Below, in pieces: positions 43,353 through 51,839 of a DNA stretch of 64,000 bases. Positions within the stretch are counted from its first letter, which is position 1; each line of letters opens with the position of its first letter. Source of the DNA: Lachnospiraceae bacterium XPB1003 (GTDB lineage Bacteria > Bacillota > Clostridia > Lachnospirales > Lachnospiraceae); contig FMVK01000002.1 of the NCBI GenBank assembly GCA_900102065.1, positions 248,001 through 312,000 on the forward strand, in the 5' to 3' direction. Under the pieces are notes generated by a model. That model saw only the letters and a list, made by a program, of their open reading frames with translations, did not search any database and was not told the origin of the DNA. A program made the position numbers and the translations under genes.

Positions 43353-44207
43353 ATGAAAACACCGGAGCAGCTAAAAGGCGCAATCCGCAATATAGCCAAA
43401 GAGAAAGACCTTCATGCTCAGGAAGTATTACAGATTTTTATGTTCGAGCGTATTCTGGAGAGATTATCCCTCTCTCCATATAAAAAGAACTTTGTCCTGA
43501 AGGGCGGTCTGTTGATCTCTTCCATGATCGGCATTTCTGAAAGAACCACCATGGACATGGATACAACCGTCCGTGGAATAGATATGGACGAAGAAAACAT
43601 TGAAAAAATCGTAAAAGAGATCTTCGACATTGATACCGGAGACGGAATCATCTTCCGTTTTGAGAAGATCGAGCCTATCCGTGAAGATGATGATTATAAC
43701 AATTTCCGAGTTCACTTTGTTGCAGAGTACGGCAAGATAAAGAACAAAATGAAGATTGACATCACCACCGGGGATGAGATCACACCTGCAGCTATCGAGT
43801 ATTCTTTTCATACCATGTTCGATGAGAAAGACATTGATGTATATGCCTATACTTTGGAAACGATCCTTGCTGAAAAATATGAAACAGTTATCCGCAGAGG
43901 CATCGGGAATACCAGATCAAGGGACTTCTATGATTTATATGTCCTCTTCCACCTTTACAGGGACTCCATCAATCCGGCACATTTTAAATTAGCTGTAGAG
44001 CATACTGCCAAGAAAAGAGACTCCTTTGATCTTTTGAAAAAATATGAGTCCATCTGCGCTGATGTAAAAGCAGAAGAATCTCTGGCAAATGACTGGAGCA
44101 ATTACATCGCTGATGAGACATATGCAGCCAGACTCTCATTTGATGAAGTGGTTGATAATGCTGTTGTAGTCGGAAAATATCTTGAGAACATTCCGGAAAA
44201 TAATTGA
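43353..44207 (+). CDS. AbiEii nucleotidyltransferase toxin
   Basis: AbiEii/AbiGii family toxin, 284 residues. The nucleotidyltransferase core is FVLKGGLLISSMIGISERTTMDMD, where GG, the Arg/Thr and the DxD are the usual catalytic points; VRIHF-like NNFRVHFVAEY and KIDITTGDEITP follow, and ILAEKYETVIRRGIGNTRSRDFYDLY matches the motif IV region. Such toxins block growth by nucleotide transfer, in related proteins to tRNA, and halt phage spread. It pairs with the AbiEi gene upstream. Confidence 0.92.
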   Translation: MKTPEQLKGAIRNIAKEKDLHAQEVLQIFMFERILERLSLSPYKKNFVLKGGLLISSMIGISERTTMDMDTTVRGIDMDEENIEKIVKEIFDIDTGDGIIFRFEKIEPIREDDDYNNFRVHFVAEYGKIKNKMKIDITTGDEITPAAIEYSFHTMFDEKDIDVYAYTLETILAEKYETVIRRGIGNTRSRDFYDLYVLFHLYRDSINPAHFKLAVEHTAKKRDSFDLLKKYESICADVKAEESLANDWSNYIADETYAARLSFDEVVDNAVVVGKYLENIPENN

Positions 44208-44469
44208 CGTCATGCTCCTGCTCTGCTAACATGACCTCAGTTCAAATTTTTATAAGACACCTAAACTGCTGCTATTACCGGTGCACCCGTACGCCCGTAC
44301 TGTGGCAGTTTTTTATTTTCCGTTTATTCCCCCACAGTACAAAAGCATAAGAGCAATCGCCGAATACGGCGTTATTGGTTCAAAGCCGCCTGCCCTATGG
44401 CAGTCTGAACCCGCAAATCGTAACCGATTTGCAAGAAGAATACAGAAGCATACCTACCATGATTTCACG

Positions 44470-45921
44470 TCACAGCATCCCCTTAATGATATGATGTGCT
44501 ATGTTGTCTCCTTCCCGGTGATCACTGGCGCTTTTTGCTATTGATGTATAATATCGGTCGTCTCCATAATACTTGACCTTATAATGTATACCGTCTTCGG
44601 TAATCTCCATCCCCATGGCTTCCAACTCTTTTCTCATCGCGCTGCTCATGGTCTTATATCCTTTGAACAGTTCTTTTATCCGCTTGACACGCTCAGCCGA
44701 GAAGCCTTTATAACCATTTGAATTCAAAATATCATCAAGTATATCGGCGCGTCTTGAATCAGCCGGCATATTCCTTCTGGCTTCCAGCAGGACGCTCAGT
44801 ATGATATCCTTTATCTCTCCGTCATACAGATCCTTCTCATCACCCATGTATAAAAGCGGCATGGACGTAAGCCCGTTCATCTTCGCACGTAATCCGTTAT
44901 TTTCTGCCTGCAGCGCCTCAACCTGGTTCCTATACTGATCCACTTGTGCTTCCAGCGACTTGATTTCCTTATCTACAGAAGCCAACAGATCATTAGCCAG
45001 GTTCTGCGCCTCTTCCCCGCGCTCAATAGCTTTGCGGCTTTCTTCCTCCATACGCAATCGTTCATCGCGCGATTGCTTTATCCTTTCCTGCAACACAGCC
45101 TGGCGTACGCCGTTCCAGGTATACAGCTCATAGACCTTTTGGATCTTTGCATAAGAGATCACATGGTTCACTACTTTCTCAAGCAGCAGATCCGGCCGTT
45201 TTTCAAAACGCTCACATTTAAATCCCTTATGCCTCTTCGAAGATGACAGATAATAAATCCCTATTGCCCCGTCTGTTTCTGTCTTCCGGAAACATTTTTC
45301 ACGAAACACCCGATCACATCCGCAGGAATCAGCCAGCAGAATATGCGCCGCGCCCTTCAGACGACTTGCAAGCCAAGTGACATCCACAGCCGGTTCTCCG
45401 GTTCCCTTTCTTGATACATAAACGATCGGCAAATGATACTCTTTCTGCCCGCGGAATATCCCTCTTAGCCACTCTGTATCTCTTTCTCCAACGGTTATCG
45501 GAACCCGCAACGTATCCAGACCGGCATCATCTCTTATGTATCCTCGTTCTATCAACATCGTTATTATGTGCGGCGTCGAGAAACTTGAATCCGTGATAAA
45601 AGCATCATCTGAATAACTGCGGTCCAGCCGGATGCATATCTTATTTTCCTTAAAGTTTACAACATAATCCGAATCCCATATCCTGCCATCAGAGGATATC
45701 TTCTCATAACGCACCGCCAGAATACCCTCCTCCGGATACTCCATGATCTCTATCCACAGATCATCTCTACCGTAGCGGATATTTCGTTCACCATTCCATT
45801 TTATATCCGGTATTATATTCTCCGGGTGGTTACTGCTTTTGTTCCAGTCAAGCACCAGGTTGATAAAATTTTCAGGAGTAAGTTTATCCGTTACAGATAG
45901 TATCGTAGAAAAAAGTAACAT
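44470..45921 (-). CDS. unrecognised coiled-coil protein in the defence region
   Basis: 483 residues; I do not recognise the family. The N-terminal 240 residues are a mixed alpha/beta region (DLWIEIMEYPEEGILAVRYE, HIITMLIERGYI, LPIVYVSRKG). Residues about 270-345 form a coiled coil (RLRMEEESRKAIERGEEAQ, KSLEAQVDQYRNQVEALQ). The last 60 residues (GMEITEDGIHYKVKYYG, YTSIAKSASDHREGDNIAHH) have the strand/His pattern of a small dsRBD/HicA-like fold, a guess only. AGGTGAT precedes the ATG. The place between AbiE and the ATPase cassettes suggests a defence or mobile-element role. Confidence 0.7.
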   Translation of the reverse strand: MLLFSTILSVTDKLTPENFINLVLDWNKSSNHPENIIPDIKWNGERNIRYGRDDLWIEIMEYPEEGILAVRYEKISSDGRIWDSDYVVNFKENKICIRLDRSYSDDAFITDSSFSTPHIITMLIERGYIRDDAGLDTLRVPITVGERDTEWLRGIFRGQKEYHLPIVYVSRKGTGEPAVDVTWLASRLKGAAHILLADSCGCDRVFREKCFRKTETDGAIGIYYLSSSKRHKGFKCERFEKRPDLLLEKVVNHVISYAKIQKVYELYTWNGVRQAVLQERIKQSRDERLRMEEESRKAIERGEEAQNLANDLLASVDKEIKSLEAQVDQYRNQVEALQAENNGLRAKMNGLTSMPLLYMGDEKDLYDGEIKDIILSVLLEARRNMPADSRRADILDDILNSNGYKGFSAERVKRIKELFKGYKTMSSAMRKELEAMGMEITEDGIHYKVKYYGDDRYYTSIAKSASDHREGDNIAHHIIKGML

Positions 45922-46076
45922 CTGTGATCACCTCTCTCAAAACTAGACAACATGTAGCCATCGCATCTTTAACTGTTCAAGGTATGATTCTCTCTTAATC
46001 TCCATAATATCACTCCTTGTTTTAGTGTATCCCTTAAATTGCGACTTATGTGTTTTAATGTTAGCTTTTTTATTGG

Positions 46077-46119
46077 TTAGGGGGCGAGATTTGCAATAAC
46101 TCAAATTCTTACCCCCCTA
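46077..46119. repeat. hairpin repeat, left flank of DUF4143 ATPase 1
   Basis: A 43-nt imperfect palindrome with arms TTAGGGGGC and TTACCCCCCTA around an A+T-rich centre containing TTTGCAA. It matches the repeat at 47434-47477 in arms and much of the centre, in the same orientation. Confidence 0.75.
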
Positions 46120-46186
46120 TTATAGACTTTTGCCCCTTAAAATAGTATTATTAAATGGAATTTATGCAATCGGAGGCTAAATACCT

Positions 46187-47437
46187 ATGGAATATGAAAT
46201 CAAGAAAGATTTATATAAGCGTGAAAAATATCTTAATAAGATCCGTGGCTTCTATCACGAAACAGAGATTATCAAAGTTTTAACCGGCGTCAGACGATGC
46301 GGAAAATCTTCTATCATGAACCTTATTGCCGGAGAACTGACCGAAAACGGTGTTAAGGCCGAGAATATTCTCTATTTTAACCTTGATAAAAAACCTTATG
46401 ACACTGTAAGTACAACAGATGCCCTGGACAAACTGATCGCCGATAACAGCACCACAAAAGGTATCAAGTATCTTTTTATAGATGAGATTCAGAATGTTAA
46501 GGGATTTGAGCGGGTTATCAACTCCTGGAGAGAAGAGGGGGACTTCTCCATATTCATTACAGGGTCTAACTCTTATCTTCTTTCCGGTGAACTGGTCACA
46601 AAACTCACTGGGCGTTACATTGAATTCAATATCCTGCCGCTTACCTTTGATGAGTATCTCGAGATCAAAAAGTTCTTCGGAAAGCAGCTTTCCCCCGACG
46701 ATATGACTGAATTACGCAACTATATCCTTGAGGGAGGGTTCCCGTATGTGGCAAAGCTGAATTCGATGAATGATAAGCGGCTTTACGTTCAAAACCTGAT
46801 AAACGAGATCTATGAAAAAGATATCAGAAAGCGTATCCAGATCAGAAACCGGGCTACTTTCGAAGCCATAATGAAATACGTTATCAACAATTTCGGATCC
46901 ACCACGAGCATTCAGAACATCACAGATGATATCATAAAGAAGGGCATAAAAATTAAACGTGAGACGGTGAACCGCTATATTAATGCACTTATAAGTGCAA
47001 AAATTCTTATACCATGTGACAGATTTGATATGAAGTCAAGAAAATCCATCATGGGTGAGAAAAAGTACTATCTGTCGGACTTATCGTTCTATTATGCATT
47101 GAACACCGACAATCGCATCAACTTCGGTCCGGTGCTTGAAAACATTGTATACACCTATGCTGCCGGCATGGACTATATGATAAGCGTCGGAAAGATTGGC
47201 AAGCTGGAATGTGACTTCATTCTAAGAGATAATGAAATGAACTATTCCTATGTTCAAGTCGCCTATACGATTCTAGAAAGCAAAGATACCGAGGACAGAG
47301 AATACAGATCGTTGGAACAGGTTACATGGGATAATTATCCCAAATATCTTCTTACCACCGACAGTCTTCTTCAGAAAAGGAACGGGATCATCCATGCGAA
47401 TCTCATTAACTTCATAAAGGATGGTCAACGCTTTTAG
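46187..47437 (+). CDS. AAA ATPase with C-terminal DUF4143 (copy 1)
   Basis: ATPase of the COG1373 type: Walker A GVRRCGKSS (about residue 36), Walker B YLFIDEIQN, sensor FITGSNSYLLSG, then a winged-helix region and the DUF4143 domain (ENIVYTYAAGMDYMISVGKIG, LECDFILRD, YVQVAYTI), which has the E/D...xVK-like spacing proposed for PD-(D/E)XK nucleases. CGGAGGC precedes the ATG. The stop codon TAG is the first part of a hairpin repeat that also lies 68-110 nt before the start, so the gene forms a cassette. Biological role of the family is unknown. Confidence 0.88.
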   Translation: MEYEIKKDLYKREKYLNKIRGFYHETEIIKVLTGVRRCGKSSIMNLIAGELTENGVKAENILYFNLDKKPYDTVSTTDALDKLIADNSTTKGIKYLFIDEIQNVKGFERVINSWREEGDFSIFITGSNSYLLSGELVTKLTGRYIEFNILPLTFDEYLEIKKFFGKQLSPDDMTELRNYILEGGFPYVAKLNSMNDKRLYVQNLINEIYEKDIRKRIQIRNRATFEAIMKYVINNFGSTTSIQNITDDIIKKGIKIKRETVNRYINALISAKILIPCDRFDMKSRKSIMGEKKYYLSDLSFYYALNTDNRINFGPVLENIVYTYAAGMDYMISVGKIGKLECDFILRDNEMNYSYVQVAYTILESKDTEDREYRSLEQVTWDNYPKYLLTTDSLLQKRNGIIHANLINFIKDGQRF

Positions 47438-47477
47438 GGGGGCAGAAATTGCAAAAAGCACAAAACTTACCCCCTAA
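47434..47477. repeat. hairpin repeat, right flank of DUF4143 ATPase 1
   Basis: A 44-nt imperfect palindrome, arms TTAGGGGGGC and TTACCCCCTAA with TTGCAA in the centre. It includes the ATPase stop codon. The 250 nt from 47478 to 47728 contain no gene I can support; they look like decayed sequence joining this cassette to the conjugative-element remnants. Confidence 0.75.
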
Positions 47478-47728
47478 AATACTTTGCACCGGTACCGGGT
47501 ATACCGCATTGGTGTTCCACCAGCTTCTTCAGCCCCATCTCCTGTTCGGGAAGTATCATTATAAAGAGCACTGTCATAGTCCTGAAGCTCCCCGGCTCCA
47601 TTTTGACCGGATATTCGACGCTCCCGCGCACGCAAAATGAATCCGCTTTTATCATATATAAGCGAATGCGATAATGGCGTATCCGGCTCACGACTCGGTA
47701 CTCCCTGTGTTATACAAAGCATTGCTAT

Positions 47729-48028
47729 TCAGTTGTCAAAGTACAGGCCCGGCACCTCGCCGGATTTGGATAAAGCATAGTGGGCTTTGTCCGCCCTAAA
47801 AACACATAAGCGCACCCGGTACTTCTCATTCCAAAGCTCCAGCGAAGCACAGGCCGTCGCATCCGGTCTCTGGGCATAGATCAGCATCTGTTCTCTGAAC
47901 GGGTACTTATACATATGTCCCGCTGTATGCAGAAACTTCTTCCGCTCCCGCTCATCCGACACGATGGTCTTGGCCGTAAACTCCGCCAGTCCCTTGATCT
48001 CATGGTATCTTCTTGCCATTTGTGTCAC
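47729..48028 (-). pseudogene. N-terminal fragment of a large conjugative-element helicase/methylase-type protein
   Basis: The first 70 codons (MARRYHEIKGLAEFTAKTIV, KFLHTAGHMYKYPFREQMLI, YAQRPDATACASLELWNEKY) match the start of the very large helicase-type protein of Tn1549-like integrative conjugative elements. The family continues for over 1500 residues; here it breaks after EKYRVR into an unrelated tail. The likely native start is ATG 48019. The start codon is immediately next to the hairpin repeat of ATPase 2, so its ribosome site is lost. Confidence 0.75.
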
Positions 48029-48060
48029 AATTTAAGAATTTTTACTGATTTGTGGCACTA
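48019..48060. repeat. hairpin repeat, downstream flank of DUF4143 ATPase 2
   Basis: On the minus strand this reads GTGCCACAAATC, an A+T-rich centre, then ATTGTGACACAA. It begins within the ATPase stop codon (TAG) and ends at the ATG of the helicase fragment. GATTTGTGGCAC (48047-48058) is repeated exactly at 49343-49354. Confidence 0.75.
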
Positions 48061-49281
48061 TGTCATCATCAAATCTCTCTTTCCAAGCAGAAAATCAACT
48101 ATGTTGATATGAGAAATGCCATCCCGCGAGAAATCTAATCTATCCATGGACAGTACATATTTGGGTGACGAATCACTGATAGGCTTAAATGCGCCAAATT
48201 CCCTGTCTATAGTCTGTTGTCCGCTCAAATAGTACGCAACCTGAACAAAACACTTCTTTTTCCCGTCAATAACGACAAAATCTATTTCTCCCTTGTAGGT
48301 CTTGCCTACAAATACTTCATAATCTCTTGAAACAAGCTCGTTATAGATTATATTCTCCAGGAAAAAGGTGTCTTCAATATTAACAAGGTTGGTATTTATC
48401 ATTCTAAAGCCGGTATCTACTGCATATTGCTTTTCTACATATGTCATTGCCTGTTTTCGAACGATATTAAATCGCTTAACACGGTCTATCAGGCAGGCCT
48501 TCTCCATTTTGTCCAGATACCTGTATATAGTTTTCTTATCAACCTGCTCCTCGTTAAGATTCTCAAAGTAGCTGCCTATATTTTTAACTGAAAACTCCTT
48601 GCCTGCATTAGCCATAATATAACCAGCAATCTTTTCAAAGTTCTGTCTGTTGATCTTTGACCTCTCGGTAATAATGTCTTTGTCCAGAATTCCCTGATAG
48701 GTTTGATCAATATATTTCTTGATATCGCCTTCACGTTTGAATGTAAATCGTAATGGCATACCACCCCAGTTAATATAGTCAATGAACAATTCATCTGCTG
48801 ATTGATCCTTGCCCAGCTGCTTGCAATACTCATAGCTCTCAGAAAAGGAAAAGGGCATGATTCTAAACTCAATACACCGTCCAACCAAAAGAGTAGCCAT
48901 TTTCCCAGATAAAAGCTTTGAGTTACTTCCAGTAATGAATATAGAACTGTTAGTCGTTGCTCTTAGTGACGAAAGTACCTTCTCAAAGCTCCTTACATGC
49001 TGTATTTCGTCCAAAAAGATCAGGTATTTCCTTTCATCTTTCATACGACCGGTTATATACTTATTCAGCCGCTGTGCATTCTGGATTTTTTCAAACTGTA
49101 AATCCTCAAAATTGATTTTTATGATGTGGTCATCATCATAACCTTCAGTTCTAAGTTCTTCTTCAATCTGTTCGAGCAATACGGATTTGCCGCAACGTCT
49201 TACGCCTGTAAGAACCTTTATAAGATCTGCGTCATAAAACGGACGTATTTTTTCAAGATATCTTTCTCTCTTTATATACAT
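48058..49281 (-). CDS. AAA ATPase with C-terminal DUF4143 (copy 2)
   Basis: Same family as the gene at 46187: Walker A GVRRCGKSV, Walker B YLIFLDEIQH, FITGSNSKLLSG, the winged-helix middle and DUF4143 (ENIIYNELVSRDYEVFVGKT, GEIDFVVIDGKKKCFVQVAYYL). ATG 49281 follows GGGAGGAGC; the frame is open 17 codons further but without a site. The gene sits between two pieces of a conjugative element and is bracketed by a pair of about 40-nt hairpin repeats that differ in sequence from those of copy 1. Confidence 0.88.
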   Translation of the reverse strand: MYIKRERYLEKIRPFYDADLIKVLTGVRRCGKSVLLEQIEEELRTEGYDDDHIIKINFEDLQFEKIQNAQRLNKYITGRMKDERKYLIFLDEIQHVRSFEKVLSSLRATTNSSIFITGSNSKLLSGKMATLLVGRCIEFRIMPFSFSESYEYCKQLGKDQSADELFIDYINWGGMPLRFTFKREGDIKKYIDQTYQGILDKDIITERSKINRQNFEKIAGYIMANAGKEFSVKNIGSYFENLNEEQVDKKTIYRYLDKMEKACLIDRVKRFNIVRKQAMTYVEKQYAVDTGFRMINTNLVNIEDTFFLENIIYNELVSRDYEVFVGKTYKGEIDFVVIDGKKKCFVQVAYYLSGQQTIDREFGAFKPISDSSPKYVLSMDRLDFSRDGISHINIVDFLLGKRDLMMT

Positions 49282-49315
49282 ATCCGATGCTCCTCCCATG
49301 TGGTTTATGCCAAAA

Positions 49316-49356
49316 TTATGCCACAAATCCAAAAAAACTCAAGATTTGTGGCACAT
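49316..49356. repeat. hairpin repeat, upstream flank of DUF4143 ATPase 2
   Basis: GCCACAAATC (49320-49329) and GATTTGTGGC (49343-49352) form a perfect 10-bp stem with a 13-nt loop. Extended by AC on the right it gives GATTTGTGGCAC, identical to the copy at 48047-48058. Confidence 0.8.
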
Positions 49357-49597
49357 ATTTACATTCAGGCTTCTTTTCACCTCTTTCAGCCTTTCCGGGC
49401 TTATCGACCTGTTCAGCTTCCTTGGCATCCTTCTGAGCCTCGGCTCTCTGCTGCTGGCGCTCCTCCATCTTGTCGGCAAGCACCAGTTCCTTCTCCTGTG
49501 AGTCATACATATACACATGATCGGAAAGCCTCTCCTCCGGAGCTACCTGTCCGGCATTTACGTCCTGCACCATTGCTTCAAGCGTTTGTCTGTCCAT
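49316..49597 (-). pseudogene. conjugative-element accessory protein fragment
   Basis: Ninety-three codons (RQTLEAMVQDVNAGQVAPEE, RLSDHVYMYDSQEKELVLAD, then a Glu/Gln/Lys-rich helix) resemble the small protein encoded next to the large helicase in Tn1549-like elements. The sequence is intact to KKPE and then runs straight into the hairpin repeat, which supplies the last 15 codons and stop. Its beginning also appears lost, because the preceding gene fragment runs into it in another frame. Confidence 0.6.
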
Positions 49598-49740
49598 ATC
49601 CTCATTAAGAGGAAGGAATAAGCCATGTTATATATCTGAGCGCCTTCATAGTAAGTAACAAACCGGCATTTCCGTTCTGACTTGATATATTTATCAAGAT
49701 CCGGTGCCCTGCTTCGATTATTCTTTTTTACCATATTCAC
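49558..49740 (-). pseudogene. DUF6462-like fragment of a conjugative element
   Basis: Starts LDKYIKSERKCRFVTYYEG, AQIYNMAYS, as DUF6462-type proteins of conjugative elements do, but after AYS the frame enters the neighbouring gene and the second half of the domain is absent. A deletion has joined the two genes. Confidence 0.6.
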
Positions 49741-49796
49741 ACATTCCTTTCAGTGACATACTTCATAGCCCCGTAGCATGAAGAAGATCCATAAAC

Positions 49797-49845
49797 GCAA
49801 AAAAACACTTGGGTTCGGCCTGTCAAGCCTACTAGCAAGTGCTTT
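49797..49845 (-). terminator. terminator, leftward
   Basis: Minus-strand GCACTTG and CAAGTG close a longer hairpin (inner GGC/GCC-type pairing), followed by seven T residues. It could end transcripts from the integrase. Confidence 0.5.
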
Positions 49846-50280
49846 ATCTTACGTCCCTGATTCTCAGGATTATTTACTTTTCATCTGTTTGCCACGATTT
49901 TGTATCAAGACCCACCAGGTTCGATGTCGATATGTTTAAGTGTTCCGCATTGTAGTATAACTATAAATCGCTAAAAATCGATTTTTGTGCGTATATGTTA
50001 GATACTCTTCAGTGTCGGGACGACGTTTTTTGAACTCTCCATTGAAGTCCATAGGGGCGTTCCCGAAGCCATTGACCATATTTCGCTAAATCCATAGAGA
50101 ACCTTTATTATCCATAGGATTTATCTGTGCGAAGGTCAATTCTGAGTCAAGTGAACTAAAGCGATGATCTTCGATGTCTGTCTCGGGAGCCTTTCATCCC
50201 GGTCCATATGTGTCCAACTGAGTCCTAATCGGTACGTTTGACACAACGTTTCTAAAACAGTACATCTTGTAATTCATTTT
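49846..50280. other. non-coding element end with three TCCATAG repeats
   Basis: No gene is supported here. Three direct repeats, TCCATAGGG (50048), TCCATAGAG (50091) and TCCATAGGA (50111), lie downstream of the integrase gene, the usual place of integrase arm-binding sites and an attachment site in Tn916-like elements. The core site itself could not be recognised. Confidence 0.4.
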
Positions 50281-51510
50281 TTAAAAAATCTTACCATTAA
50301 GATTGGCCATGATCTCCTGCTTCTTCTCGGGAGTCGCATCCGCGTAAATATCCATCGTGGTCGTGATATCCGAGTGCCCCATGATCGACTGGATCACCTT
50401 GAGGTTCGTCTCGTTCTCACAGAACCTTGTACAGAAGGTATGCCTGAGATGATGTGCAGAAAGCTGAGGAATCAGGATTGGCTCTCTTCCTTCAGCCTTT
50501 GCCTTCTTTTCCTCTTCCTCATTGTGAATCCTTACGATCCTATGAAGCGCATTGTTCACTGCGGATCTGCTCATAAGCTTCTGATCGGTAGTGGTAAAGA
50601 TAAACCCGGAATAACCGTCGATCTCTTCCTCGCAAAAACCGATAGCCGACTGAAGCTCGAATTCCGTGATGAAAGCTTCGTACACCTCATCGATCATAGG
50701 AATCATCCTGACACCAGCTCTGGTCTTTGTGGTCTGAATCTTACGCACCTGCTTTTTAATGTCTCGGTCCTGATAATCCACAAGATTGTGGTTTACGCTG
50801 ATGAGTCTCTTATCAAGGTCAATGTCTTCCCACCGAAGCCCCAGGCATTCTCCGATACGCATCCCGGTTCCTAAAAGGACTGTGATCACCGGAACCCATC
50901 CTTTGAACTGATGACTGTCTTTCATAAACTCTACCAGTTCTCTCTGTTCCGGCACCGTCAATCCACGTCTCCTCGTCTTTACCCAAAGATCACTCTTTTT
51001 GATCTCTGCCATGACTCCCTCTGCATGATTTGATCTGATAATCTCATCACGGACAGCCATCTTGAAGGTTGAGTGAAGTACGGTATTGACGCCATCAAGT
51101 GTACGCGGCTTGATACCTCTTTCCTTCATCAGGTCATAATAGAACTTCTTTACATCCGAGTAGCGGATCTTGCCAATCTTCTCTTGTCCAAATCCTTCCC
51201 TAACAAAATGATCATAATTGAATTGATAGTTGGATTTGGTAGTGGGCTTTAAGTCATACTTCCGGCTGATGTAACGGTCAAACACATCGTTCACCGTCAT
51301 GGTCTTTGCTGCATTCGGATCGATACCAGAATCAAGATCCATCCGGATCTGTTTCTCCAGTTCTCTTAACTCTACCAGGGAAGTCGCATAAACAACATGG
51401 CGTTTCTTCCATCTATCGGTATAAGCGTAAGAGTATCTTCCGTCCTTGCGCTGGCATTCACCAGTCCTGAGCATGTAGCCCTTTTTGTCTTTTCTTGTTT
51501 TGTTCGCCAT
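50281..51510 (-). CDS. int: Tn916-type tyrosine integrase
   Basis: 409 residues. An N-terminal arm-binding domain (KGYMLRTGECQRKDGRYSYAY, RKKRHVVYATSLVELRELEKQ-like) is followed by the core-binding domain (TTKSNYQFNYDHFVREGFGQ) and catalytic domain: Arg in TGMRIGECLGLRW, HHLRHTFCTRF, and MGHSDITTTMDIYA with His and Tyr. All catalytic positions appear intact. It catalyses integration and excision of conjugative transposons; the rest of the element is mostly lost, so it may now be an orphan. A small RHH gene lies 34 nt upstream. Confidence 0.93.
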   Translation of the reverse strand: MANKTRKDKKGYMLRTGECQRKDGRYSYAYTDRWKKRHVVYATSLVELRELEKQIRMDLDSGIDPNAAKTMTVNDVFDRYISRKYDLKPTTKSNYQFNYDHFVREGFGQEKIGKIRYSDVKKFYYDLMKERGIKPRTLDGVNTVLHSTFKMAVRDEIIRSNHAEGVMAEIKKSDLWVKTRRRGLTVPEQRELVEFMKDSHQFKGWVPVITVLLGTGMRIGECLGLRWEDIDLDKRLISVNHNLVDYQDRDIKKQVRKIQTTKTRAGVRMIPMIDEVYEAFITEFELQSAIGFCEEEIDGYSGFIFTTTDQKLMSRSAVNNALHRIVRIHNEEEEKKAKAEGREPILIPQLSAHHLRHTFCTRFCENETNLKVIQSIMGHSDITTTMDIYADATPEKKQEIMANLNGKIF

Positions 51511-51544
51511 CCTTTCACCTCGCTTTACGCGAGGAACAACGAAA

Positions 51545-51724
51545 CTACTTGTCCCTTTTGATCAGCTCTTCGACAGCTTTTCTCAGGGTATCTGCTTTGG
51601 ATAGACCATGCTTTTTGGCGTATGCCTCGAATCGTACCAGCTCCTCATTGGAGAGTCTCATGCTTACCTTATTAGCTTTGGGATCTTCCATCTTCGGCCT
51701 TCCGGCACCTTCTCTTCTGGGCAT
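51545..51724 (-). CDS. ribbon-helix-helix protein upstream of int
   Basis: Fifty-nine residues from ATG 51724, which follows GCGAGGTG; the frame is open further upstream but without support. The N-terminus is basic (MPRREGAGRPK); then KANKVSMRLSNEELVRFEAY and GLSKADTLRKAVEELI give the CopG/RHH strand-helix-helix fold. Its position matches that of the excisionase or regulator in Tn916-like elements, and it probably controls int. Confidence 0.78.
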   Translation of the reverse strand: MPRREGAGRPKMEDPKANKVSMRLSNEELVRFEAYAKKHGLSKADTLRKAVEELIKRDK

Positions 51725-51839
51725 TTCGCACCTCGCTTTCGTCTTTATTCCCATTATAATATATGGGTTCCAAAATTCAAGTATTTTTTCATTGTCCCTC
51801 GACACATTCTTGTCCATATGCGTTACATCCTGCTTGCAA

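Noticed and set aside
44208-44469. Possible small gene after abiEii
   Set aside because: The plus-strand frame here has no family pattern and overlaps the end of the coiled-coil gene; left unassigned.
49126-49608. 160-codon plus-strand open frame
   Set aside because: Antisense to the ATPase 2 start and element fragments; it crosses the hairpin repeat.
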